Source: Rhodococcus marinonascens NBRC 14363 (lineage in GTDB: Bacteria; Actinomycetota; Actinomycetes; Mycobacteriales; Mycobacteriaceae). From it: a stretch of 64,000 nt of DNA. Shown here piece after piece: positions 18,338 to 29,635 of the stretch (position 1 is the first letter of the stretch; each line of letters opens with the position of its first letter). The stretch covers positions 186,001-250,000 of the forward strand of contig NZ_BCXB01000001.1 of the NCBI RefSeq assembly GCF_001894885.1. Reading direction: 5' to 3'. The position numbers and the translations under genes are program-made. The notes under the pieces were generated by a model. That model was not told the DNA's origin. It did not search any database and worked only from the letters and a program-made list of their open reading frames with translations.

Positions 18338-19369
18338 GCGTTCGATAGCGTCGGCGACGACGCTCTCGATGAGTTCTTTGCAGGTGGGTAGATCGTCGAG
18401 CAGACCGACTACTTGACCGGACGCGAGAACGCCCGCGTGGGTGTTGCCGTCGACGAGTCCGGCTTTGAGAAGCATCGGAGTGTTGGCGGCCATGATGATC
18501 TGCTGCCAGGTGCGATCGCTGGACTTCTTCATGGAGAGACCGTCCCTGACGAGCGTGGACCACTTCATGCCGGTCATAGCCTTGAACCTCGACGCATTGC
18601 GAGCCGCCGCGACCAGTCCGCGCACGTTGCCCGAATGTTCGAGGCTGTCGACGAGGTCGGTGTTGAGCACCCGGTGCGGCATGCCGTCGACCTTGCGGGA
18701 GACGGTGGTGTCCTGCAGTCCGCGGGCCAGGTACTCCTGTTTCACCGAGTCGGGCACGGTCGATTCCTGGGTGAGTAGGAATCGGGTGCCCATCGCAACG
18801 CCGGCGGCGCCGTACGCCAGGGCAGCGGCGAGTCCGCGCCCGTCGTAGAAGCCGCCCGCCGCGACGACGGGAATATCGACGGCGTCGAGCACTGACGGCA
18901 GCAGCAGTGTGGTCGCCACCGGGCCAGTGTGTCCGCCCCCCTCGCCGCCCTGAACGATCACCGCGTCAGCGCCCCACGATGCGACTTTAACGGCGTGTTT
19001 CGCCGCGCCTATCGACGGAATGACCACGACTCCTGCTGCTTTGAGTTTCGCGATCAGTTCCTTCTTGGGGGCGAGCGCAAACGACGCAACGCGTACGTTC
19101 TCCCGGATCAGTAGGTCGATGCGCTGTGGGGCGTCGGCGGCGTCGGCGCGGATGTTGACGCCGAACGGTTTGTCGGTGAAGGTCTTGGTCTTCGCGATCG
19201 CCGCTTCGAGTTCCGTGTATGTCATCGTCGCCGACGCCAGGATGCCGAGTCCACCCGCGTTGGCGGTGCCGGCGACGAGTCGGGGTCCGGCGACCCAGCC
19301 CATCCCGGTTTGTACGACGGGGTGCTCGACGCCGACCAGTTCGGTCAGCGGAGTGTGGAGTGTTTTCAC
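18290..19369 (-). CDS. ipdC: IpdC-type flavin-dependent oxidoreductase (nitronate monooxygenase family)
   Basis: A 359-residue TIM-barrel flavoprotein with the FMN-binding VQGGEGGGHTG (GGEGGGHTG at residues 141-149) and AAGGFYDGRG. By sequence it belongs to the nitronate monooxygenase family. Its position directly after ipdB, with a 4-nt ATGA overlap, identifies it as IpdC, which acts on the CoA thioester left from steroid rings C and D in actinobacterial cholesterol degradation. The C-terminal residues after about AIERIAA are encoded by the tandem repeat and are probably not original. Confidence 0.88.
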   Translation of the reverse strand: MKTLHTPLTELVGVEHPVVQTGMGWVAGPRLVAGTANAGGLGILASATMTYTELEAAIAKTKTFTDKPFGVNIRADAADAPQRIDLLIRENVRVASFALAPKKELIAKLKAAGVVVIPSIGAAKHAVKVASWGADAVIVQGGEGGGHTGPVATTLLLPSVLDAVDIPVVAAGGFYDGRGLAAALAYGAAGVAMGTRFLLTQESTVPDSVKQEYLARGLQDTTVSRKVDGMPHRVLNTDLVDSLEHSGNVRGLVAAARNASRFKAMTGMKWSTLVRDGLSMKKSSDRTWQQIIMAANTPMLLKAGLVDGNTHAGVLASGQVVGLLDDLPTCKELIESVVADAIERIAALSLMTQPSPHSA

Positions 19370-20127
19370 GGCGACACCTCCCGGTCCCGCAGGTTGCGGG
19401 GATCGAGAACCTCACGGATCAGTCGCAGTTCTTCGCCGGTGGGTTCGCGGGTAGCAGGGGCTTCGTCCAACCCGGCCACCTCGAACGAGGTGTTGTCGGC
19501 GACCTGTGCGGCGGTGACGCCGGGATGCAGGCTCAGGGCACGGAACGTGTGGTCGGGCCCGCCGAAGTCGAAGGCCCCGAGGTTGCTCACGACCCGATGG
19601 ATGTGGAGGAACCGATACGCAGGGTTCTCGGGGTCGATGCGGTCGTAGCCGACACCGGAAACGATGTCGACCTTGTCGCAGAACACCCGCGACGAGTGCC
19701 TACCCACCCAATAGCTAGTGGGGTGGTTGATGGTGTTTCCGGGTGCTCCTCGGACGCCGAACATCTGACGGGTCGGCTGTTGCAAGGGACCGAACGCGGA
19801 GAGGTTCTGGTTGCCGTGGCGGTCGATCTGATTGGCGCCCATCACCACATGCCGTCGACCTGACGCGACTACGTCGAATACCTTGCGGAACGGCATCCAA
19901 CCCTCGATCGGGGCCTTCGCACCCACCGCGGGGGTGTCCGCGAAGATCAACGCCTCACCGTCAGTGATCAGCAGATCGGGTTCGGTGGTCAGCCTGGCCA
20001 GCCTGGCGCCGATTAACGGCACGGTCGCCATCGGGCTGGCCATGATCTCTCCTGCCCCGGAGAAGATTTCGGCGCATGCAATCGCGCAGTACTCTGCCCG
20101 CGTCACCTCGGTGATCGTCTGGCTCAT
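19366..20127 (-). CDS. ipdB: IpdB, beta subunit of COCHEA-CoA hydrolase
   Basis: A 253-residue protein of the class I CoA-transferase fold, containing GANQIDRHGNQNLSAFGPLQ and a glycine-rich GVRGAPGNTINH. With IpdA it forms the heteromer that, despite its fold, hydrolyses the last steroid-derived carbocycle of COCHEA-CoA. The ATG at 20127 is chosen because it overlaps the ipdA stop by 4 nt; the frame is open upstream within ipdA without homology. It lies in the leftward echA20-ipdA-ipdB-ipdC operon. Confidence 0.92.
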   Translation of the reverse strand: MSQTITEVTRAEYCAIACAEIFSGAGEIMASPMATVPLIGARLARLTTEPDLLITDGEALIFADTPAVGAKAPIEGWMPFRKVFDVVASGRRHVVMGANQIDRHGNQNLSAFGPLQQPTRQMFGVRGAPGNTINHPTSYWVGRHSSRVFCDKVDIVSGVGYDRIDPENPAYRFLHIHRVVSNLGAFDFGGPDHTFRALSLHPGVTAAQVADNTSFEVAGLDEAPATREPTGEELRLIREVLDPRNLRDREVSP

Positions 20128-21017
20128 GCCTGATTCTCCTCTGCAAATTTCTTCGCGGCCGCCTGGTAGTCGTCCTCGCTGCCCGAGAGATAAGTGTCGA
20201 CGAATACCTGCCACGACTGCGGATCCTTCGCGGATTCGGCGTAGTGGCGTTGGAACTTCTCGTCGCGGCCGTAGCTGTCGCCTGCGAGGGTGAAGTGCGC
20301 ACCGTTCGGGGCCTCGACGACGCCGTCGACCATCATGCGGTTGAGGATGAGATTCTGCAGTGGAACGGATTTCACCAGTTCCTCTGTCTCGACTACCCGC
20401 TCGACGGAGATGAACCGCTTGTCCGCGGCCGCACAAAAGAGGTCGTCGAAGTATGGATCGACGCCGGTATAGGCGGCGTTGCCGTGCTTGTCTCCGAGAT
20501 TCAGATGCACGAGTGCCGCATCGAGTTTCAGTGCCGGCATCGCGATCAGTGTCTCGGCGCGACCGGAGGTATCGGGGTAGGGGGAGGTGACGGTTCGCAA
20601 TTCGTCGCCCCAGAAGTTGCGCACGTCCGAGCCGAGTCCGGCGCGGACCGGCAAGAATGGTAGCCGGGCTGCGGCGGCCTCGAGGCCGCACTTGACCATG
20701 CCCTCGTCCATTTCCCGGACCTCGATATCGCCGCTGGTGCGTGCTTTCGCGAACCATGGGTCGTAGAACGGGGCCGAGTCGAGCGAGACGAAGCCGTAGT
20801 ACGCCTTCGCGACCTTGCCTGCCGAGCACAGCAGGCCCAGGTCGGGTCCGCCGTAGGCGACGACGGTGAGATCAGTGACATCCGAACGCAGCAGCGCGCG
20901 GACCAGGGCCATCGGTTTGCGGCGGGAACCCCAGCCGCCGATGCCGATGGTCATTCCGCTGCGGAGTTCGCCCACGACGTCGTCGAGCGACATTCTCTTG
21001 TCACGCTTGCCAGCCAT
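20124..21017 (-). CDS. ipdA: IpdA, alpha subunit of COCHEA-CoA hydrolase
   Basis: A 297-residue CoA-transferase-fold subunit starting MAGKRDKRMSLDDVVGELRS, with GMTIGIGGWGSRRKPMALVR near the N-terminus. A glutamate falls at residue 105 (REMDEGM), the position I recall as catalytic in characterised IpdAB; that equivalence was not checked by alignment. It opens the last ring in cholesterol C/D-ring catabolism. It starts 4 bases after echA20 and overlaps ipdB by 4 nt. Confidence 0.92.
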   Translation of the reverse strand: MAGKRDKRMSLDDVVGELRSGMTIGIGGWGSRRKPMALVRALLRSDVTDLTVVAYGGPDLGLLCSAGKVAKAYYGFVSLDSAPFYDPWFAKARTSGDIEVREMDEGMVKCGLEAAAARLPFLPVRAGLGSDVRNFWGDELRTVTSPYPDTSGRAETLIAMPALKLDAALVHLNLGDKHGNAAYTGVDPYFDDLFCAAADKRFISVERVVETEELVKSVPLQNLILNRMMVDGVVEAPNGAHFTLAGDSYGRDEKFQRHYAESAKDPQSWQVFVDTYLSGSEDDYQAAAKKFAEENQA

Positions 21018-21021
21018 GGAG

Positions 21022-21798
21022 TCAGCCTTCCCGGGCGTTCGAGTTGGAGCGGGGCTTTCCAGTTTCGACGAACTCGTCGCGGTGCTCGTCCGAGACGCCG
21101 ATCAGATTCAGCTCGAAGGTGTAGCCCTGCTCCAGGCGGTAGCTGTTCTTCACGTCGACGGGATCGATCCCGTTGATGGCTTCCTTGGCGCAGCGGATCA
21201 CTCGGGTGTCCTTGGCCGCAATTCGTCCAGCGATATCGCGGGCTGTGTCGTCCAATTTTTCCCGTGGGACCACGTCGTAGACCGATCCGAAATGTGCAAG
21301 CCTCTGGGCGGTGACGTTTTGGGCGGTGTAGTAGAGCGTGCGCATCATGTGTTGCGGGACGAGTCGGGCGAGGTGGGTAGCGGCGCCGAGGGCCCCGCGA
21401 TCGACCTCGGGAAGTCCGAAGACGGCGTCGTCGGACGCGACGATCACGTCGGCGTTCCCGACGAGTCCGATGCCGCCGCCCACGCAGAAGCCGTTGACGG
21501 CGACCACCACGGGCACGGCGCAGTCGTAGACCGCGGCGAACGCGGCGGCGCAACCCCGGTTTGCGTCGACCAAGGCGCCGTAACCGTCTGTGGCCTGCAT
21601 TTCCTTGATGTCGACGCCGGCGTTGAACCCGCGTCCCTCCGCTCGGAGGATCACCACGTGGGTGTCCGGGTTCCGGCCCGCGTCGAGCACGGTCTCGGCC
21701 AACTCGAACCAGCCTCGTGACGGGATGGCGTTCACGGGCGGGTAGTCGACGGTAACCGTGGTGATACCGGTTCCGTCGGTGGTGGAGGTAATGCCCAT
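21022..21798 (-). CDS. echA20: EchA20-type ring-opening hydrolase (crotonase family)
   Basis: A 258-residue crotonase-fold protein. Oxyanion-hole segments are visible in EGRGFNAGVDIKEM and NGFCVGGGIGLVGNADVIVA. Its place at the head of the ipdA-ipdB-ipdC operon matches EchA20, which hydrolyses a steroid ring C/D CoA intermediate and so feeds IpdAB. The ATG is at 21798. The 5' side carries a palindrome (21825-21842) and a divergent SDR operon, the arrangement expected for KstR2-regulated genes. Confidence 0.9.
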   Translation of the reverse strand: MGITSTTDGTGITTVTVDYPPVNAIPSRGWFELAETVLDAGRNPDTHVVILRAEGRGFNAGVDIKEMQATDGYGALVDANRGCAAAFAAVYDCAVPVVVAVNGFCVGGGIGLVGNADVIVASDDAVFGLPEVDRGALGAATHLARLVPQHMMRTLYYTAQNVTAQRLAHFGSVYDVVPREKLDDTARDIAGRIAAKDTRVIRCAKEAINGIDPVDVKNSYRLEQGYTFELNLIGVSDEHRDEFVETGKPRSNSNAREG

Positions 21799-21824
21799 GG
21801 CATATTCCTAACGTCTTCTACCGA

Positions 21825-21842
21825 ACCAAGCGATTGCTTGGT
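21825..21842. promoter_or_regulatory. Palindromic operator between echA20 and the SDR operon (KstR2-like)
   Basis: A perfect 7-bp inverted repeat with a 4-nt centre, ACCAAGCGATTGCTTGGT, sits between divergent starts at 21798 and 21913. The ring C/D genes flanking it belong to the KstR2 regulon in mycobacteria. The reported KstR2 motif as I recall it (AnCAAGnnCTTGnT) has CAAG and CTTG two bases apart; here they are six apart. So this is a TetR-type operator in the right place but not a literal match. Confidence 0.6.
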
Positions 21843-21912
21843 AAGTTAGCACACGTGCGGACCGGAGTGCGCTGAGCTGGGCCGGCTGGGACACGCGACG
21901 GCGGAGGTATTC

Positions 21913-22689
21913 GTGATTTCGGGTTTGGATGGCGCGGTCGTGCTCGTGACCGGTGGTGTTCGCGGGGTGGGTGCGGGTATCAGTCGCACCTTCCTGCGGG
22001 CGGGCGCGACGGTAGTGACCTGCGCTCGGCGGCCGGGCGAGGTACCCGTCGAGGCAGAGGGGCGTGCCGTCGAATTCCTCACGTGCGATATCCGCGATCC
22101 CGAGCAGGTGCACGGTCTCGTCGACCAGATCGTTGAGATGCACGGGCGGCTCGATGTCCTCGTCAACAATGCTGGGGGATCGCCGTTCGCTCTCGCGGCC
22201 GAAGCGAGTCCCAACTTTCACTCCAAAATCGTAGAACTGAACCTCCTTGCCCCCCTTTTGGTCTCGCAGATCGCTAATACGATTATGCAGAAACAGGATT
22301 CGGGTGGTGCGATCGTCAACATCTCCAGCGTCAGCGGTTCGCGTCCGTCGCCAGGCACCGCGGCGTACGGTGCTGCCAAGGCAGGCATCGACAGCCTCAC
22401 CGGCAGCCTCGCGATCGAGTGGGCGCCGAAGGTGCGCGTGAACTCGGTAGTGGTCGGCCCGGTTCGCACCGAGTTGGCTCACCTGCACTATGGGGACGAG
22501 AACGGCATCGCGGCGGTGGGGGAGACAATCCCCTTGGGTCGTATGGCCTGCCCTGAGGACGTCGGCAACTGCACAGTGTTCCTGGCCTCGCCGTTGGCGG
22601 CGTATGTCAGTGGATCGAGCCTGACCGTCCATGGCGGCGGCGAACGCCCCGCATTTCTGGCGGCGGCAACTACCGAGGAGAGTAAATGA
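21913..22689 (+). CDS. Short-chain dehydrogenase/reductase (Rv3549c-like)
   Basis: A 258-residue classical SDR. The cofactor motif TGGVRGVG spans residues 13-20 and the catalytic set is S139, Y152, K156 (Y-x3-K in AAYGAAKAG). The GTG start at 21913 follows GGAGGTATTC. Its end overlaps the next SDR by 4 nt (ATGA). Position opposite echA20 equates it with Rv3549c, an SDR in the KstR2 regulon whose exact steroid substrate I cannot state. Confidence 0.88.
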   Translation: MISGLDGAVVLVTGGVRGVGAGISRTFLRAGATVVTCARRPGEVPVEAEGRAVEFLTCDIRDPEQVHGLVDQIVEMHGRLDVLVNNAGGSPFALAAEASPNFHSKIVELNLLAPLLVSQIANTIMQKQDSGGAIVNISSVSGSRPSPGTAAYGAAKAGIDSLTGSLAIEWAPKVRVNSVVVGPVRTELAHLHYGDENGIAAVGETIPLGRMACPEDVGNCTVFLASPLAAYVSGSSLTVHGGGERPAFLAAATTEESK

Positions 22690-23600
22690 GTGGATTGGTC
22701 GACGGTCGCGTCGTCATCGTGACGGGCGCCGGGCGCGGTATCGGACGGGCACACGCGCTCGCGTTCGCCGCCGAGGGTGCAAAGGTCGTGGTCAACGATA
22801 TCGGCGCCGGTCTCGACGGCTCGGTTACCGGGGAAAGTCCCGCAGAGCAGGTGGTTGCGGAGATCGTGGCCACCGGCGGTAAGGCCGTCGTCAACGGCGA
22901 CGATGTCGCGGATTGGGCGGGTGCCGAGAACCTGATCAAGACCGCGCTTGACCATTACGGCCGTCTCGACGCGCTCGTCAACAACGCCGGGTTCCTCCGC
23001 GACCGCATGCTCGTGGGGATGAGCGAGCAGGAATGGGACGCTGTCGTGCGGGTGCACCTGAAGGGGCACTTCGCGACGTTGCGTCATGCCGCCGCGTACT
23101 GGCGCGGCGAAGCGAAGACAGGCAACATTGTCGACGCTCGCGTCATCAACACGAGTTCCGGTGCGGGACTGCAGGGGTCGATCGGGCAAGGCAATTACGC
23201 CGCAGCGAAGGCTGGTATCGCCGAGATGACAATTCAGGCCGCGGCGGAACTGAGGAACTACGGCGTCACCGTCAATGCGATCGCACCCGCGGCGCGCACC
23301 CGGATGACGGTCGGCGCGGGCGGCGCGATGGCCGAGGCGATGGCCGCACCCGAGGCGGGGTTCGACGCGATGGCGCCAGAGAACATCTCCCCCCTCGTCG
23401 TGTGGTTGGGCAGCGCCGAATCGAAGGACGTCAGCGGTCGCGTGTTCGAGGTCGAGGGCGGGAAGATCACTGTCGCCGATGGGTGGCGGCACGGCCCCAG
23501 CCAGGACAAGGGTGCGCGCTGGGATCCGAAGGAGATCGGGCCCGTCGTCGCCGATCTGCTCAGCAAGGCAGAAGCGCCGGTTCCGGTATACGGTGCGTGA
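22686..23600 (+). CDS. Short-chain dehydrogenase/reductase (Rv3548c-like)
   Basis: A 304-residue SDR with TGAGRGIG at residues 13-20 and catalytic S157/S158, Y171 and K175. The longer C-terminus after DGWRHGPS is typical of the hydroxyacyl-CoA dehydrogenase-like SDRs related to Hsd4A, which is also in this window. It is translationally coupled to the preceding SDR. By position it corresponds to Rv3548c; likely oxidises a steroid-derived hydroxyacyl-CoA (inference). Confidence 0.88.
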   Translation: MSGLVDGRVVIVTGAGRGIGRAHALAFAAEGAKVVVNDIGAGLDGSVTGESPAEQVVAEIVATGGKAVVNGDDVADWAGAENLIKTALDHYGRLDALVNNAGFLRDRMLVGMSEQEWDAVVRVHLKGHFATLRHAAAYWRGEAKTGNIVDARVINTSSGAGLQGSIGQGNYAAAKAGIAEMTIQAAAELRNYGVTVNAIAPAARTRMTVGAGGAMAEAMAAPEAGFDAMAPENISPLVVWLGSAESKDVSGRVFEVEGGKITVADGWRHGPSQDKGARWDPKEIGPVVADLLSKAEAPVPVYGA

Positions 23601-23775
23601 CCCCGTTGTGCGCGACCCTTGGTTCGCAAACCCTGGTGCGCAACCGGATGTCGTCACCGAATTGTGACCCCTTTCGCAAGAATAGTTATAGGAATAGTTA
23701 TGTGAATGCATTGATATGGCAAGCATTCAGTACTTAGTGTGCAAAGTGGAAATGGCTCTAGGGCGAGGAGAATTC

Positions 23776-24639
23776 GTGAAGTTCGGTATCTCGCTGTTCA
23801 CAAGTGACCGCGGGATCGGACCTGCCTCTGCTGCGCGGGGTGCGGAGGCACACGGATTCGACTCCTTCTATGTGCCCGAGCACACCCATATTCCGGTCAA
23901 ACGTGTTGCGGTACATCCTCAGACGGGTGACGTCTCGCTGCCTGACGACCGCTACATGCGCACCCTCGACCCGTGGGTGGCGCTGGCGTCGGCAGCGGCG
24001 GTGACGGATCGGATCGAACTGGGGACTTCGGTGGCCCTGCCCGTGGAACACGACCCCATCACGCTGGCCAAGACCATCGCCTCGCTCGACTACCTCAGTG
24101 GCGGCCGTGTGATCCTCGGAGTCGGGTACGGCTGGAATCTTGACGAACTCTCCGACCACAACGTCCCGCTGGCCCGGCGGCGGACGATGCTGCGCGAGTA
24201 CCTCGAGGCGATGCGGGCCTTGTGGACGGAGGACGAGGCGTCCTACGAGGGTGAGTTCGTGAGTTTCGGTCCGAGTTGGGCATGGCCCAAGCCAGTCCGT
24301 GTGCCCCCGGTCGTCGTCGGGGCCGCGGGGTCTGACAAGAACTTCAGGTGGATCGTGAAATCCGCCGACGGTTGGATGAGCACCCCGCTCGAACCGGACA
24401 TCGACGGCCGTATCGAGTCACTGCAACGGATGTGGCGCGAGGCGGGACGCGAGGGCGTGCCGCGGATCCTGGTGCTCGACGGCAAACCTGACGTGGATAA
24501 ACTGCGGCGGTGGAGAGATCTCGGCGTTACCGAGGTCGTCTACGGGCTCCCTGACCGCAGCGAGGAGGACGTCCTGGCCTACCTCGGACGGCTCGCCGAG
24601 AAACTCGACGGATTGCGCGAGTCCACCGCGGTGGGGTGA
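23776..24639 (+). CDS. LLM-class F420-dependent oxidoreductase (first of three)
   Basis: A 287-residue luciferase-like TIM barrel with SAARGAEAHGFDSFYVPEHT near the N-terminus and the glycine-rich GGRVILGVGYGWN, typical of F420-dependent LLM enzymes. The GTG at 23776 is chosen for GGCGAGGAG just upstream; the frame is open 60 bases earlier. The gap before it (23601-23775) is AT-richer than its surroundings and contains GAATGC ... GCATTC as a spaced inverted repeat, a possible promoter region. Substrate unknown. Confidence 0.85.
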   Translation: MKFGISLFTSDRGIGPASAARGAEAHGFDSFYVPEHTHIPVKRVAVHPQTGDVSLPDDRYMRTLDPWVALASAAAVTDRIELGTSVALPVEHDPITLAKTIASLDYLSGGRVILGVGYGWNLDELSDHNVPLARRRTMLREYLEAMRALWTEDEASYEGEFVSFGPSWAWPKPVRVPPVVVGAAGSDKNFRWIVKSADGWMSTPLEPDIDGRIESLQRMWREAGREGVPRILVLDGKPDVDKLRRWRDLGVTEVVYGLPDRSEEDVLAYLGRLAEKLDGLRESTAVG

Positions 24640-24728
24640 GCGAGTGCGGTTGGTTGGGCTGCGGACCCTCTCGAGCGTGAAGATGTTCTAGCATTACTTG
24701 CCCACTGCTCGAGGAGAGGCCGAACTCC

Positions 24729-25976
24729 GTGCGCATCGCACTCCTGTCGTATCGAAGTAAACCCCACTGCGGTGGTCAGGGTGTGTACGTACGTCATCTC
24801 AGCCGTGAACTGGTCGAACTCGGGCATCAGGTCGAGGTGTTCTCGGGCCAGCCGTACCCTGAGCTGGACCCCGGTGTGACGCTGACGAAGGTGCCCAGCC
24901 TCGACCTGTACCGCGAGCCTGATCCGTTCAGAACGCCGCACCTGCGCGAGTTCCGCGACGCCGTCGATGTGCTCGAGGTCGTGACGATGTGGACGGCGGG
25001 CTTCCCCGAGCCGCTCACGTTCAGCCTGCGGGCCGCACGACTGCTGGGGGAACGCGCGGACGAGTTCGACGTGGTGCACGACAACCAGTGCCTCGGCTAC
25101 GGACTGTTGCAACTCCAAAAATTGGGACTGCCGGTGGTGGCAACGATCCACCACCCGATCACCCGCGACCGCGAGCTTGACCTCGCGTCGGCGAAGTGGT
25201 GGCGCAAGGCCGCGGTGCGACGTTGGTATGGCTTCCTGCGCATGCAGAAGCGGGTGGCACGAGCGGTCCCGGCCCTGTTGACGGTCTCGCAATCGTCCGC
25301 CGACGACATCAGCGCGGACTTCGACGTTTCCCGCGAGAACCTGCAAATCATCCCATTGGGAGTCGATACCGAGGTATTCCGTCCGCCGACCGTGGCCCGG
25401 GTACCGGGCCGCGTGGTCTGCGTGGCCAGCGCTGATATGCCCCTCAAGGGGGTGTCGACACTCCTCGAAGCGGTTGCGAAGGTGCAGACCGAACGCAGTG
25501 TCGAACTGGTGCTGGTCGCCAGGCTCACGCCTGGAGGACCGACCGAGAAGCTGATCGAGGAATTGGCCATCGGCGCTCTCGTCCGCACGGTGTCGGGTAT
25601 AGACGACACAGAACTGGCCACACTGCTGGCCTCTGCGGACATCGCGTGCGTCCCCTCGCTGTACGAGGGCTTCTCTCTGCCCGCCGTCGAGGCGATGTCG
25701 TGCGGCACCCCGTTGGTGGCCAGCCGCGCCGGGGCAATTCCCGAGGTGGTGGGTACGGACGGGGAGGCCGGTATCCTGGTCACGCCGGGCGACTCGCAGG
25801 AACTCGCGGATGTGCTGGGTGCTTTGTTCGACGACCCGCAGCGCAGATCCGAACTGGGGGTCGGCGGCCGTCGACGAGTGCTCGAGCGTTATAGCTGGGC
25901 AGCGGTGGCGGCGAAGACAGCGCAGACGTATGTCGGCGCGATTGCGCAGTTTCGTGAAGGAGATCGATCGTGCTGA
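24729..25976 (+). CDS. GT4-family glycosyltransferase
   Basis: A 415-residue GT-B fold glycosyltransferase. The N-terminal acceptor domain starts MRIALLSYRSKPHCGGQGVY; the nucleotide-sugar domain has the EX7E motif at E313 and E321 (EGFSLPAVE). The start is GTG at 24729. It is the first gene of a compact four-gene cassette: the next start overlaps its end by 7 nt. Donor sugar and acceptor cannot be told from sequence. Confidence 0.88.
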   Translation: MRIALLSYRSKPHCGGQGVYVRHLSRELVELGHQVEVFSGQPYPELDPGVTLTKVPSLDLYREPDPFRTPHLREFRDAVDVLEVVTMWTAGFPEPLTFSLRAARLLGERADEFDVVHDNQCLGYGLLQLQKLGLPVVATIHHPITRDRELDLASAKWWRKAAVRRWYGFLRMQKRVARAVPALLTVSQSSADDISADFDVSRENLQIIPLGVDTEVFRPPTVARVPGRVVCVASADMPLKGVSTLLEAVAKVQTERSVELVLVARLTPGGPTEKLIEELAIGALVRTVSGIDDTELATLLASADIACVPSLYEGFSLPAVEAMSCGTPLVASRAGAIPEVVGTDGEAGILVTPGDSQELADVLGALFDDPQRRSELGVGGRRRVLERYSWAAVAAKTAQTYVGAIAQFREGDRSC

Positions 25977-26706
25977 CCGTGGACTTCGATCGACTGGGTG
26001 TGAAGCCCGGCGACAAAGTGATCGACATCGGAGCGGGCGCTGGACGGCATTCGTTCGAGATGTATCGACGCGGCGCAGACGTCATCGCCTTCGACCAGAA
26101 CGCCGACGAGCTGGCCGACGTCGAGAAGATGTTCGTCGCGATGGCCGAAGTCGGCGAGGTTCCGGCGGGGGCTTCCGCCCGCGTCGAGGTCGGTGATGCG
26201 CTGAACTTGCCGTATACGGATGCCACGTTCGACGTCGTCCTGATCTCCGAAGTCCTTGAACACGTGCCGCGTGACGGCCGCGCCATCGCCGAGCTGGCGC
26301 GCATCCTGAAGCCGGGTGGTGTTGCTGCGGTGACGGTTCCGCGTTGGTTGCCGGAGAAGATCTGCTGGGCATTGTCGGACGCGTATCACGAGGTGGAGGG
26401 CGGACACGTCAGGATCTATCGCGCCGGTGAGTTGGCGGAGAAGTTGACCGCCGCCGGCCTGAGGGTCCGGGGCCGGGACCACGCACACGCCCTGCACTCC
26501 CCGTATTGGTGGCTCAAATGCACGGTGGGGGTCGACAACAACGACAACCCTCTCACGAAGGCCTACCACCAGGTGCTGGTGTGGGACATGATGAAAGCTC
26601 CCTGGGTCACGCGCACCGCGGAGAAGATCCTCAATCCGGTGGTCGGTAAGAGTGTGGTGTTCTACCTCGAGAAGCCGAGGAAATCGAGTGGGGTGAGGGC
26701 GCCGCA

Positions 26707-26710
<4 letters not shown>
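25970..26710 (+). CDS. Class I SAM-dependent methyltransferase
   Basis: A 246-residue methyltransferase. SAM motif I is VIDIGAGAG (residues 17-25) and the post-motif DVVLISEVLEHVPRDGRAIA fits Methyltransf_11-type proteins. The GTG at 25970 overlaps the glycosyltransferase end by 7 nt, and its own end overlaps the next gene (GTGA), so the three are translated together. Substrate unknown. Confidence 0.85.
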
Positions 26711-28868
<2,158 letters not shown>

Positions 28869-29534
28869 TCAGGCGGGAGCGCGGACGACGAGGACCGTTC
28901 CCGGGAACTCCGCCGCGAACTCTCGACGGCTGTGCTTCACGGCGGCGGTGCCGTAGCCCTTCTTGCGAGATTCGGGTTCGATCCAGATGGCGACGTCTAC
29001 CTCACGCCCGGACAGTTCCCCGATAACGAGTCCCACGGCTGTGTTCTCCGCAGTGTCCTCACAGACGAACCACGCCGCGGACTCGTCGCCAACACGGCGT
29101 AATCCCTCGGTATGTTCCATCTCTATCCGATCCTCGGACCACCTGGCGCCGGCGTCGTCGACCTGCTCGGCGCAGCGGCGCCGAAACAATCCGGCGTCTG
29201 CCTCGGTTCGGGTGAACGGGCGGAGGCGGACTTGCCGACCGGTACTCGCCGGACGGTCGGCTGCCGTCCATGCCAGCGTGGAGTCGAGGTCCTCGAGTTC
29301 TGCCTGGGTGCGACGTCGTTCGACCTTGGTGAGGCGGCGGAACGTCAGGTTGAGGACGGCCTCTGCGTACGTCTCGGATGTGTCGAGCAGTCCGGCGACG
29401 GCCGCTAGAGCTTCTGCATGGTCCTCGCTGCCGACTATGGCATCGAGGACCTCATGGCGCCGTTCGAGTGCGCGCAGCAGCGCCGCGGTGAGCTCTCGGC
29501 GGTCGTGTGTTCGATCTTGAACTTCGGTACTCAT
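28869..29534 (-). CDS. GyrA-like helical segment fused to a GNAT acetyltransferase
   Basis: A 221-residue protein in two parts. Residues about 10-86 (RALERRHEVLDAIVGSEDHA, then FRRLTKVERRRTQAELEDLD) resemble the coiled-coil segment of GyrA/ParC that joins the breakage-reunion domain to the C-gate. Residues about 101-215 are a GNAT domain with the acetyl-CoA loop RKKGYGTAAV at 190-199. The ATG at 29534 is chosen because GAGGAAA lies 8 nt upstream; a longer start has no homology. It has no tyrosine-containing gyrase core, so it is not a topoisomerase. Function unknown. Confidence 0.75.
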   Translation of the reverse strand: MSTEVQDRTHDRRELTAALLRALERRHEVLDAIVGSEDHAEALAAVAGLLDTSETYAEAVLNLTFRRLTKVERRRTQAELEDLDSTLAWTAADRPASTGRQVRLRPFTRTEADAGLFRRRCAEQVDDAGARWSEDRIEMEHTEGLRRVGDESAAWFVCEDTAENTAVGLVIGELSGREVDVAIWIEPESRKKGYGTAAVKHSRREFAAEFPGTVLVVRAPA

Positions 29535-29635
29535 GTGTGCATTTCCTCGCGCTCGGCCGTGGTGCAAGTCCGTACGCTCCATACTGCAAGATGTAATCCA
29601 CCAGGGCACCCCTTACTCGGCGGTACGTACAGGTC

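Noticed and set aside
19366-20829. 487-residue frame as an IpdA-IpdB fusion
   Set aside because: The first 230 or so residues are an out-of-frame reading of ipdA; ipdB begins at 20127.
20866-21720. Plus-strand open frame antisense to ipdA/echA20
   Set aside because: Arginine/valine-rich translation without domains; the opposite strand has a clear operon.
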